A stretch of 8,785 nt of DNA from contig JAEWQF010000077.1 of the NCBI GenBank assembly GCA_023399295.1, forward strand, positions 1 through 8,785, written 5' to 3'. Each line of letters begins with the position of its first letter. Positions within the stretch are counted from its first letter, which is position 1. This DNA comes from Bacteroidota bacterium (GTDB lineage: Bacteria; Bacteroidota; Bacteroidia; Bacteroidales; Dysgonomonadaceae). The position numbers and the translations under genes are program-made. The notes under the pieces are model-generated. The model worked only from the letters and a program-made list of their open reading frames with translations. It was not told the origin of the DNA and did no database searches. Shown here in pieces: positions 1-5,928 of this stretch.

Positions 1-1
1 C

Positions 2-106
2 TATAAGAAGATCATCCAGGACGTCAATCTCAGCGATGAAGTAGATTCCAGTCAGCTTGATTCTTTCAATCCCGAAGATTTTGACCGGTTAAATGGAGAT
101 GAATAA
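2..106 (+). CDS. 3' end of an unidentified gene (partial)
   Basis: The reading frame is open from the first bases of the window to a TAA at 104-106, giving the last 34 residues of a protein that begins outside the window. The tail is acidic and polar (it contains VNLSDEVDSSQLDSF and ends in NGDE), with no motif I can name. It lies on the same strand as the DUF6371 gene, about 220 bases upstream, so the two may belong to one replication or mobilization module. That is inference from position only. The frame is supported by its position and continuity rather than by homology. Confidence 0.5.
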   Translation, partial: YKKIIQDVNLSDEVDSSQLDSFNPEDFDRLNGDE

Positions 107-177
107 TTCCCTTCGTGTACCAATCCGTAAAAGTTTCCACTAGCATGACCCTGTCAATCCTAAACGCAAGATTCTGA

Positions 178-306
178 TTGGTAACATTGTTGGTAACACT
201 GGTAACATCGGTAACCCTCCTATATATATGTTTCTTTGTTACCAAGCTATATAACTGTAAGAATATCAGAGTTTAGACTCTATTTTATTGGTAACACCCT
301 GTTACC
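178..306. repeat. GGTAAC iteron-like array with inverted copies
   Basis: The 8-mer TGGTAACA occurs at 179-186, 191-198, 200-207 and 289-296. A variant CGGTAACC lies at 209-216. Inverted copies lie at 237-244 (TGTTACCA) and 300-306 (TGTTACC). The first four cores start 12, 9 and 9 bases apart. The last pair forms a perfect 7-base inverted repeat, GGTAACA-CCC-TGTTACC (290-306), ending about 20 bases before the ATG of the primase-like gene. Directly repeated sites next to a replication-type gene recall iterons of an origin. An operator array for a DNA-binding protein is an equally good reading. Confidence 0.65.
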
Positions 307-326
307 TTTCACTCTTGAAATCCTTT

Positions 327-1538
327 ATGATGTACAAGCCCCCCTATCTCCAGAAGTATGCCGGCAAGTCTACCCGCTTCACCTGCCCGGGATGCAAGAC
401 TCCCCACAGCTTCACCCGCTACCTCGATGGGGAGACCCATCAACCTATCCACCCCACCGTCGGTCGCTGCAACCGCGAAATCAAGTGTGGCTATCACTAC
501 ACCCCCCGGCAATACTACACAGATATCAAACGCCAGGAAACCCATGCCCCAACCACAAATCAATTAGACCCCTGGTACCCGGATCTCCATTCTCCCTCAA
601 CTCAACATGCCACTACTGGCTCCATGATATCACCCTCAAATTTTCCTCAACACGATAAACCTCTGACCCTGGACTCCAATAACCTTTCTTCACAACCCAA
701 AAGTCACCCTCCCGTTCCTCAACATCAAAAATCTCTGCACCTGCAATCTAATCTCCATACTTCACATTCCAAAAGCCAAACAACCGTTCCCCGACCTCTA
801 TACCAATACCCGGTTCCCAGTGCACTTTTTTTTACTCCTCAATCCTCCCAACCGGTGAAACCTACCGACTATATTCCCCGAAAATACCTGAAACGCTCCC
901 TCTCCTACAACTCTAACTTTGTCCGGTTCCTCCGCAAACATTTCTCCGATTTGCAGATTGCCGAGGCTGCCAACAACTACCTACTGGGCGCCACGATAAA
1001 GAAGGAAGTAATATTCTGGCAAATTGATATCCATGGAAAAATACGGACCGGGAAGATCATGAAGTACAATCCAACCACCGGTCGGCGCATCAAAACCGGA
1101 TATGGTGGCATCAACTGGGTCCACCACAAGCTGAAGAAATCCAACCCTTCATTCTCCGACTTTAACCTCTCACAGTGCTATTTTGGTGAGCACCTCCTCC
1201 GTCTCTATCCCGACAAGCCGGTAGCGATCGTTGAGGCTGAGAAAACCGCTGTGATCGCAAGCATTATCTACCAGGATTATAACTGGCTTGCAGCCGGAAA
1301 CCTCAACGGCCTCAACGTCGAAAAATCAAGAGTGCTCCGCAACAAAACCGTCATCCTCTATCCCGATGCCGGCTGTTACACCCGGTGGCTCCGGAAAGCA
1401 GAACAGATCAACCGCGAGCACACCCACCACCTCACCGTCTCCTGCTTCCTGGAGCATTTCGCAACCCCCCAGCAAACCCACCACGGCTACGACCTAGCCG
1501 ACTACATAATTGAGCAACTCATATCAATTGATGTGTAA
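327..1538 (+). CDS. DUF6371 / Toprim primase-like protein
   Basis: A 403-residue protein recognised as the Bacteroidota DUF6371 type. Residues 17-60 form a zinc-ribbon-like module with C20-P-G-C23 and C48/C54 around RCNREIKCGYHYTP, similar to the CHC2 zinc domain of DnaG-type primases. Residues 70-180 are a Ser/Pro/Gln/His-rich linker containing a tandem repeat. Residues 298-350 look like a Toprim fold: the acidic-lysine motif VEAEKTA (302-308) and YPDAG (345-349). The end carries GYDLADYI (387-394), a motif typical of such primase-like proteins. The likely role is primer synthesis or another nucleotidyl-transfer step in replication of a mobile element, but no activity can be proven from sequence. 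ATG 327 (or 330) is preferred to the in-frame TTG at 288, because the TTG would place the GGTAAC inverted repeat inside the coding region and the family-like sequence begins at MYKPPYLQKY. G+C content and C-ending codons are clearly higher than in the genes to the right. Confidence 0.85.
   Translation: MMYKPPYLQKYAGKSTRFTCPGCKTPHSFTRYLDGETHQPIHPTVGRCNREIKCGYHYTPRQYYTDIKRQETHAPTTNQLDPWYPDLHSPSTQHATTGSMISPSNFPQHDKPLTLDSNNLSSQPKSHPPVPQHQKSLHLQSNLHTSHSKSQTTVPRPLYQYPVPSALFFTPQSSQPVKPTDYIPRKYLKRSLSYNSNFVRFLRKHFSDLQIAEAANNYLLGATIKKEVIFWQIDIHGKIRTGKIMKYNPTTGRRIKTGYGGINWVHHKLKKSNPSFSDFNLSQCYFGEHLLRLYPDKPVAIVEAEKTAVIASIIYQDYNWLAAGNLNGLNVEKSRVLRNKTVILYPDAGCYTRWLRKAEQINREHTHHLTVSCFLEHFATPQQTHHGYDLADYIIEQLISIDV
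643..786 (+). repeat. Tandem 72-base in-frame repeat in the DUF6371 linker
   Basis: Two adjacent degenerate copies (643-714 and 715-786) start with the same ten bases, TTCCTCAACA, and share TTCACA..CCAAAAG at the same internal offset. They encode two 24-residue units, residues 106-129 and 130-153, of the form [FV]PQHxKxLxLxSN...S..KS. A third start (VP) follows. The period is a whole number of codons, so copy number can change without a frameshift. Confidence 0.7.
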
Positions 1539-1542
1539 ACAA

Positions 1543-1905
1543 TTAATCAGACAAATTAATGACTACAACTTTTTTCTTTGCTTTCTTGAACTTTTCAATT
1601 GTGTCTTTTGTACCCCTCGATTCCTTATCAATAAAAGCAACACCTACATCAGCATAATCCACGATTTGACCGTTTCTGACAAGAGGCGCACCCCTCCCGT
1701 ATTTCGAATAGTCAGGTTTGTAAACCTTCATTTGAAGACCACGGTTCTTTGCGAATTGTTCTGCAAGGGTGTCGGTACCCTTAGCCCCACCGGAAACAAT
1801 CTCGGTATACCTTTGATCGAATGCTAACGGATAATTTGCTTCAAGTTTTTCAAGGAATAATTCATAATCGGTAAATCTTCTTGTCCCTACAATTGCTAAT
1901 CTCAT
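1543..1905 (-). CDS. SLOG-family protein (DUF2493/YAcAr type)
   Basis: A 120-residue single-domain protein with a Rossmann-like SLOG fold. The visible motifs are the N-terminal strand and loop IVGTRRF (5-11), the glycine-rich ligand loop SGGAKGTDTLAE (38-49), NGQIVDYAD (78-86) and SRGTKDTI (96-103). These match the DUF2493 group related to DprA/LOG proteins, which bind nucleotides or nucleotide-derived ligands. Members occur often on mobile elements, and SLOG proteins are discussed as nucleotide-signal sensors in defence. The ligand here is unknown. Length fits a stand-alone domain. The start is ATG with an A/T-rich leader and no Shine-Dalgarno sequence. The gene converges with the DUF6371 gene, only 4 bases separating the stops, and lies 212 bases downstream of the nuclease-like gene on the same strand, so co-transcription with it is possible. 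Confidence 0.88.
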   Translation of the reverse strand: MRLAIVGTRRFTDYELFLEKLEANYPLAFDQRYTEIVSGGAKGTDTLAEQFAKNRGLQMKVYKPDYSKYGRGAPLVRNGQIVDYADVGVAFIDKESRGTKDTIEKFKKAKKKVVVINLSD

Positions 1906-2074
1906 AATATTTTGTGTTGAATTTTATTACTTCATACAATACGAATGAGAAATTTTACTACCGTAGTTTAAAAACCGAGAAATATGATTATCAGTCAGGT
2001 AATCAATAGATAAGGCGTTATGTTAAATATATGTAAAAATGCTGTAAGTGTAAATATTCTACAGTTTAATTAAT

Positions 2075-2082
2075 CAAAGATA
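2075..2082 (-). promoter_or_regulatory. Candidate -7 box for the SLOG gene
   Basis: On the minus strand this reads TATCTTTG, a perfect TAnnTTTG match, about 170 bases upstream of the SLOG start. I found no good TTG/TTTG at the expected distance further upstream, so this is a half-supported promoter. Confidence 0.3.
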
Positions 2083-2117
2083 TCTAACGGTACAGGTTAT
2101 GCGCTTGCTTTTCAATT

Positions 2118-2897
2118 TTATTTTATTGCTGCTCTTAAAACTATTTTAAATAAACTTGCCCATGTTAGCCAACCCATTCTTTGTTTTAAATGAATTAACT
2201 CTTCATCGCTAACCATAATGTCCTTGAATACTTCTTTTAGTGATTTCAAGCTTTTCCCACGTCTGTAATAATTAAACCACCAAGCACTTTTCCATTTGCT
2301 TTCAAAATTATGACTAGCTTGGTCAGCTTCAGCTTTTGGTTTACGTCTCGAATACATTTCTAATGGCGCAATATCTAGAAATATGAAATAAAATTGCTTG
2401 TTGTTCATTCGAGAATAGTCTAAACCAATTCGTAATTTGTTTCCAATTTGATTATGTTTTTGAATATCAGAAGGATAAGATATTAGCGAATATAATTTTG
2501 CTTCAAAAAAGATTAACCTGTCATCTGTTTCAATACTTGCATCTACTTCTGTTTTTTCATTTTTCTTTTTTTCTGTTTTCAATGTTGGTGCAATATATTC
2601 TTTACCTATCTCAACTTTAATATTATTTTCAAATTTAAAATCGAAAGGAGAACTACCATCATAAGAATCTTCTAAAATCTCATTCAAAGCATCTACAAGA
2701 TTTTCAGGTTTGTAACTTCGTAATGTGTCAAAGCACGACCAGGTTAAAGCATCTTCGCTATTTGAGGAGTATGAGTTCTTTAATTTATGTCTAACCCTTT
2801 TTGAATTTATTACAGTCGTACAATTTACAAATTCATCCAATGCTTCTTCGCGACCTTTCACTACGACGTGATTTCGTTGGTATTTTACGTATTTCAT
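2118..2897 (-). CDS. PD-(D/E)XK nuclease-like protein
   Basis: A 259-residue protein with an apparent PD-(D/E)XK nuclease core. Residues 117-135 read EVDAS, spacer, IFFEAKL, giving D119 and E132-x-K134 as candidate metal and catalytic residues. An upstream acidic motif SEDALTW (47-53) could supply the helix-1 glutamate (E48). After the core, Q149 in QKHNQIGNKLR lies where many such nucleases carry a conserved Gln/Asn. A basic KTEKKKNEK patch (107-115) precedes the core, and the C terminus (MGWLTWASLF) is hydrophobic without a clear membrane helix. The overall pattern resembles stand-alone putative restriction endonucleases of Bacteroidota, such as the group named after PGN_0703, but I could not verify that assignment. 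No partner methyltransferase is adjacent; the only one lies 3 kb away with its own endonuclease candidate. Transcribed divergently from the 444-residue gene. Start is ATG 2897. Confidence 0.7.
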   Translation of the reverse strand: MKYVKYQRNHVVVKGREEALDEFVNCTTVINSKRVRHKLKNSYSSNSEDALTWSCFDTLRSYKPENLVDALNEILEDSYDGSSPFDFKFENNIKVEIGKEYIAPTLKTEKKKNEKTEVDASIETDDRLIFFEAKLYSLISYPSDIQKHNQIGNKLRIGLDYSRMNNKQFYFIFLDIAPLEMYSRRKPKAEADQASHNFESKWKSAWWFNYYRRGKSLKSLKEVFKDIMVSDEELIHLKQRMGWLTWASLFKIVLRAAIK

Positions 2898-2971
2898 GTT
2901 TATATATTTAAGGTTTTAAATAATAGAATATAAGTCACTCATATTTATTTTTTCTCTTCTATACCATGCGT

Positions 2972-3001
2972 CAAATTTACGCAAACAATTAAAAGAAACA
3001 A
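2972..3001 (-). promoter_or_regulatory. Sigma-ABfr-type promoter for the PD-(D/E)XK gene
   Basis: On the minus strand: TTG (3001-2999), 19-base spacer, TAAATTTG (2979-2972), a perfect TAnnTTTG -7 box at the expected spacing. The predicted leader to ATG 2897 is about 65-70 bases. Confidence 0.55.
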
Positions 3002-3139
3002 CAATTATTAGTAAATTTATTCACTTTAAAGTAACAATTTCTTTCAATACATTTTATCCACTCAATCCTTCTCATCCTCAATAATTTCATTTATTTTTGT
3101 ATTTTTACATCGTTGGATAATTGATCTATAGTCTTTGGC

Positions 3140-3147
3140 TACCTTTG
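3140..3147 (+). promoter_or_regulatory. Candidate -7 box for the alpha-CTD/sigma-like gene
   Basis: TACCTTTG matches TAnnTTTG exactly, 61 bases before the ATG. Possible -33 TTGs at 3113-3115 and 3121-3123 give spacers of 24 and 16 bases, neither ideal. The alternative -7 box at 3092-3099 has no TTG at a suitable distance upstream. Confidence 0.35.
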
Positions 3148-3208
3148 CCAATATTGAATTCAATTCTTTTGAAGGATACATACGTATGAAGAAAAATGCT
3201 CTTATGCC

Positions 3209-4543
3209 ATGGATGATGTTTGCCTGGATACGACCATCGTAGAACTCTCTGAGATTGAGAACTTGAACAACAGGGTAATTAATATTTGCAAATACAACAA
3301 CCTCAACAATCTCTTCCAGATCCTGTATTACTACGTTTTGCATGGCCACTTTCTTAACATAAGAAATTTTGGCATACAGACCAGTAATGAACTGGTGCAA
3401 ATTTCTAAAAAATATATGTTTCTTTATCCTTCAAATATAGCGGTTAATAATGGACTGCCAGACTTAGAGCTCAATCTACCTTTGATAGAATTGCCTATAA
3501 AGAGAAGTTATACTCATTTGCAAAAGACGATCATAACCAATTTCATCAACGTGAAAATTAGATTAGTTTCCGTTCGTTTAAAAAATATACTTAGTAAGTA
3601 TTTACACGATGATTATTCTTTTGATACATTTGAACGGTTGATTCTCTTAACTCCTAAAGATAAATTTAAATATTTTAATGGATTAGGAGAGAATTCATTC
3701 GTTGAATTAAAAAACCTAGTTGACAGTGTCAATGAATACATCGATACAGTCATGCATTTAAATGAAACTGAATCGTTACTTTATCTCTATTCAACGTACT
3801 TGCAGCGTTCTTTCAGAATAGAATATGAGGATGTCCTTCAAATCACTTCCGGATACGACTTTACCAGGGGAATACCTATTTTTAAAACAGTTTTTTATCT
3901 CTCTAAATTAAAGAAAATTCTCGATAGGACTGAAAGATCACTTTTTTTTAGTGATAATTACAGGTATGTCGATTTCACTGCGGAAAATCTTTATTTCGAA
4001 TTATTTGAGAGTGCCGTAACTAGAGAACGGATCCGTCAAGTTAATCGATATCTTCCTTCAAAATTACGAGAATGTGTTATCAAGATTTTCTCCGGGGATT
4101 TGAAAGACTACTCCTTTAATACTTATTCATTCGACCGTCAATCAGATTTTATCCATATCGATCATAAACAGTTGGAAGAAATTCGTTCTACAGAGAGTGT
4201 ATCATTCACACAACAATTTGTAACATTTATACTTTCTGTATTGTACATTGATACCCACTTTTTACTTGGTGATGATGAATGGTTTTATCCCCATCAGCGA
4301 AGATGTCGTTACTTTGAATGGCAAAACTTCTATCTGATTAACCGTCGTTTTGAAAATATCTTCAATTTCAGACAATTCGTGATTTCTCTTTCCGAATTAC
4401 TTTCTGATAAAAAACAAGAACTGCTAAATGACACAAAAGACTTTCGTCTTTTTCTGAAACAATTCTTTCTAATCGACGACTATTCCGAGATTGATTCAAT
4501 CGCAGATATTTGCGAATTAATAATTCATGTGGAATTTCCATAG
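3209..4543 (+). CDS. Alpha-CTD-like helix-hairpin-helix / sigma region 4-like HTH protein
   Basis: A 444-residue protein without a family name I can assign. Residues 18-68 (LNNRVINICKYNNLNNL, then IRNFGIQTSNELVQISKKY) have the shape of the RNA polymerase alpha C-terminal domain: a first helix, a loop, then a helix-hairpin-helix in which 'IRNFGxxTxxEL' parallels the alpha-CTD 'pNLGkkSLtEIk'. Residues 152-178 (KFKYFNGLGENSFVELKNLV) repeat this hairpin pattern. Residues 256-286 end in VTRERIRQVNRYLPSKLR, very close to the recognition helix of sigma-70 region 4.2 (TRERIRQIE.KAL.KLR). The C-terminal 150 residues are rich in Phe/Tyr and predicted helical, with no motif I recognise. The protein probably binds DNA and may contact RNA polymerase or mimic its promoter-binding parts; this is inference. 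ATG 3209 is chosen because the alpha-CTD-like sequence begins shortly after it and the only upstream in-frame extension (from 3173) has no ATG. The gene stands alone, divergent from the nuclease-like gene and convergent with the restriction operon. Confidence 0.7.
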   Translation: MDDVCLDTTIVELSEIENLNNRVINICKYNNLNNLFQILYYYVLHGHFLNIRNFGIQTSNELVQISKKYMFLYPSNIAVNNGLPDLELNLPLIELPIKRSYTHLQKTIITNFINVKIRLVSVRLKNILSKYLHDDYSFDTFERLILLTPKDKFKYFNGLGENSFVELKNLVDSVNEYIDTVMHLNETESLLYLYSTYLQRSFRIEYEDVLQITSGYDFTRGIPIFKTVFYLSKLKKILDRTERSLFFSDNYRYVDFTAENLYFELFESAVTRERIRQVNRYLPSKLRECVIKIFSGDLKDYSFNTYSFDRQSDFIHIDHKQLEEIRSTESVSFTQQFVTFILSVLYIDTHFLLGDDEWFYPHQRRCRYFEWQNFYLINRRFENIFNFRQFVISLSELLSDKKQELLNDTKDFRLFLKQFFLIDDYSEIDSIADICELIIHVEFP

Positions 4544-4570
4544 TTATGTTTTTACAACATAGCAATTTTT
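4543..4570 (+). terminator. Rho-independent terminator after the alpha-CTD/sigma-like gene
   Basis: TATGTT (4545-4550), a five-base loop and AACATA (4556-4561) form a stem that extends by one G-U and one G-C pair to 4543-4563. AATTTTT (4564-4570) follows. The stem begins in the stop codon. It is A/T-rich, so moderately stable only. Confidence 0.5.
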
Positions 4571-4649
4571 AAGTCAACTTATAACAATATAAAAATATTA
4601 ACCCGAGTCAACCTAAATAAGGTAAGTACAGTTGTCTGATCAAACGATT

Positions 4650-5543
4650 TTATTGAGATGTTCTAATGTTTTTATCAAGATACTGTTTTAAATTATCGAA
4701 ATTTTCACTTCTTACTTCTAATTTGTTCAATATCTCCTTAACATTAGTTCCTACTTGATCACCTTTTACTGATAATGGATTGTCAAAAACAATATTTGCA
4801 TATATTTCATTATTAATCAGTTTCCAATCCACATAAACTGCTAGTGGTCTATTACCATCCCATTTGTTTTCAGCAACTCTATAATTTAATGCTTTACATG
4901 CAAAATAAATATTTTGTTCACAAGCATAATCCTCAATATCAACCATTTTGTTAAGATAATAATTAAGAGGCTTATTATATTGATCTGTTTCAATAATATA
5001 ATTTGCAACACCTGAATTTGAAATAATTTCACCTCTAACAAATGCATTCTTTTTATTTTCAGGCAAATTTGTTCCGGCGTATATATCGATTTTTTGTTGT
5101 AAGGTAAGTGGAATAGTACCAGATTTCTCACCACTTCTTACATTTAAAAATTCGAACTTCCATCCCAACTTTATACATTTAGCTTTTGTTCTTTTATACT
5201 TTTTAAAATAAACTAGATAATCCGTTTCAAAAGTTTCTTTTATTGATTCAGTTGCTTTTTTTATTATCTCTTGAGCATTTACACCTAATATCTCAATTGC
5301 CCTTTCTAACTTTATCTTATTTTCCAGAAAGTTTGCATTTGTTTGCTTGAAAGAAATTTTAAATTCAACCCGTTCTTTCGTATCAGTTTCAGTTAATACA
5401 TAAATATCTGTTTTACACTCACCCCTTGAAGGACAAGGTTTTCCAGCTAATAATACTCTATAGTTAATATCTTTAAATTGAAAAATTGTATTTATAGGAA
5501 ACAGGCTTAATATATATCTTTCTGATATTCCAAATTGCACCAT
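4650..5543 (-). CDS. Putative type II restriction endonuclease
   Basis: A 297-residue protein assigned as the endonuclease of the restriction-modification system mainly by position: it lies 43 bases downstream of the controller gene, on the same strand, with the methyltransferase divergent. Residues 39-75 (SRGECKTDIYV, then VEFKISFKQTNANFLENK) fit a PD-(D/E)XK core, with D46 as the first acid and either E60-F-K62 or S64-F-K66 as the second half-motif; Q67 and N69 follow as in many restriction enzymes. The C-terminal part (VKGDQVGTNVKEILNKL, 259-275) has the look of known type II enzymes but I cannot name the family. It does not resemble R.HaeIII as I remember it, although the partner methyltransferase resembles M.HaeIII. 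The start is ATG 5543. No frameshift or internal stop is seen, so the enzyme is probably functional and must be balanced by the methyltransferase. Confidence 0.72.
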   Translation of the reverse strand: MVQFGISERYILSLFPINTIFQFKDINYRVLLAGKPCPSRGECKTDIYVLTETDTKERVEFKISFKQTNANFLENKIKLERAIEILGVNAQEIIKKATESIKETFETDYLVYFKKYKRTKAKCIKLGWKFEFLNVRSGEKSGTIPLTLQQKIDIYAGTNLPENKKNAFVRGEIISNSGVANYIIETDQYNKPLNYYLNKMVDIEDYACEQNIYFACKALNYRVAENKWDGNRPLAVYVDWKLINNEIYANIVFDNPLSVKGDQVGTNVKEILNKLEVRSENFDNLKQYLDKNIRTSQ

Positions 5544-5586
5544 AACATGTTTGATATTAGATTTTAATACTTATGTTGTTAATATA

Positions 5587-5790
5587 TCATTGTATCAGAT
5601 CTTGTAAGGGGGTGTTTAAAGCTTTAGCAATTCTTGAAGCTATTAATAGAGATACATTTCTTTTTCCACTTTCCACTTTTGGTAAGTAAGTTCTATCTAT
5701 TTCAGCAATGTTTGCTAATTTTTCTTGGGATAAACCTAATTCTTTACGTTTTGCTTTAACTCTCATCCCAAATATTTCATTGATATTCAT
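5587..5790 (-). CDS. Restriction-modification controller (C) protein, XRE family
   Basis: A 67-residue single-domain helix-turn-helix protein. FGMRVKAKRKELGLSQEKLA (7-26) and IDRTYLPKVESGKRNVSL (31-48) form the five-helix XRE fold; SQEKLA and the RTYL..VESGKRN stretch are typical of C proteins that time restriction gene expression. C proteins bind symmetric C-boxes as dimers, activating then repressing their own operon. The start is taken at ATG 5790; an in-frame TTG at 5796 would add only two residues. It leads the endonuclease gene and is divergent from the methyltransferase gene, with an inverted-repeat candidate operator and both promoters in the 138 bases between them. The arrangement suits delayed endonuclease expression after the island enters a new cell. 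Confidence 0.88.
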   Translation of the reverse strand: MNINEIFGMRVKAKRKELGLSQEKLANIAEIDRTYLPKVESGKRNVSLLIASRIAKALNTPLQDLIQ

Positions 5791-5815
5791 ATTCAAGTGT
5801 TTAGTTTTTAAACTA

Positions 5816-5846
5816 CAAATTTCGTTTAATATAGACTATCGAACAA
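5816..5846 (-). promoter_or_regulatory. Promoter for the controller-endonuclease operon
   Basis: On the minus strand: TTG (5846-5844), 20-base spacer, GAAATTTG (5823-5816), one mismatch from TAnnTTTG. The -33 TTG lies inside the inverted repeat at 5831-5854, so a bound regulator would cover it. The leader to ATG 5790 would be about 20 bases. Confidence 0.45.
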
Positions 5847-5860
5847 CGGTCTATCGTCTA
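5831..5860. promoter_or_regulatory. Candidate C-box operator
   Basis: ATAGAC (5831-5836) and GTCTAT (5849-5854) are perfect inverted 6-mers with 12 bases between. CTATCG occurs twice (5836-5841 and 5851-5856), 15 bases apart, and a further GTCTA lies at 5856-5860. Overlapping inverted and direct half-sites are a usual feature of C-protein operators. The site overlaps the -33 of the controller promoter and ends 20 bases upstream of the methyltransferase -33. Confidence 0.5.
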
Positions 5861-5880
5861 CATCTAATTGAAAGATACTA

Positions 5881-5911
5881 TTTGATTCCCGACTTTTTAT
5901 TGTTATTTTTG
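5881..5911 (+). promoter_or_regulatory. Sigma-ABfr promoter for the methyltransferase
   Basis: TTTG (5881-5884), 19-base spacer, TATTTTTG (5904-5911): both boxes match the Bacteroidota consensus exactly. The predicted transcript start lies about 10-15 bases before ATG 5929, so the mRNA would have a very short leader. A full-consensus promoter suits immediate methyltransferase production. Confidence 0.7.
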
Positions 5912-5928
5912 CAACACAAAAAAAATCT

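Larger units (their letters stand above)
2898..3208. other. Divergent intergenic region between nuclease-like and alpha-CTD/sigma-like genes
   Basis: 311 bases of A/T-rich DNA separating two divergently transcribed genes. It contains a full-consensus minus-strand promoter and two candidate plus-strand -7 boxes (TATTTTTG at 3092-3099 and TACCTTTG at 3140-3147). A minus-strand frame is open through 3062-3400 but overlaps the better-supported plus-strand gene, so I do not call it. No repeat or RNA gene was recognised. Confidence 0.5.

Noticed and set aside
288..326. Upstream TTG start for the DUF6371 protein
   Set aside because: It would encode the GGTAAC inverted repeat. ATG 327 or 330 lies just before the conserved-looking N terminus.
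236..658. A 140-codon plus-strand frame at the start of the DUF6371 gene
   Set aside because: Out of frame with the zinc-ribbon coding sequence; the product is Pro/His-rich shadow sequence.
1541..1560. AATTAAT repeated twice between the convergent DUF6371 and SLOG stops, as a possible terminator or att site
   Set aside because: Seven A/T-only bases with a six-base gap are expected by chance here, and the sequence lies inside the SLOG gene end.
3062..3400. A 112-codon minus-strand frame opposite the start of the alpha-CTD/sigma-like gene
   Set aside because: It overlaps the N-terminal alpha-CTD-like segment, which has recognisable family features on the plus strand. The minus-strand peptide shows no motif.
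5834..5856. A canonical GACT...AGTC C-box in the controller region
   Set aside because: The exact GACT/AGTC symmetry of well-studied C-boxes is not present. Only the ATAGAC/GTCTAT symmetry is supported, and that is reported instead.
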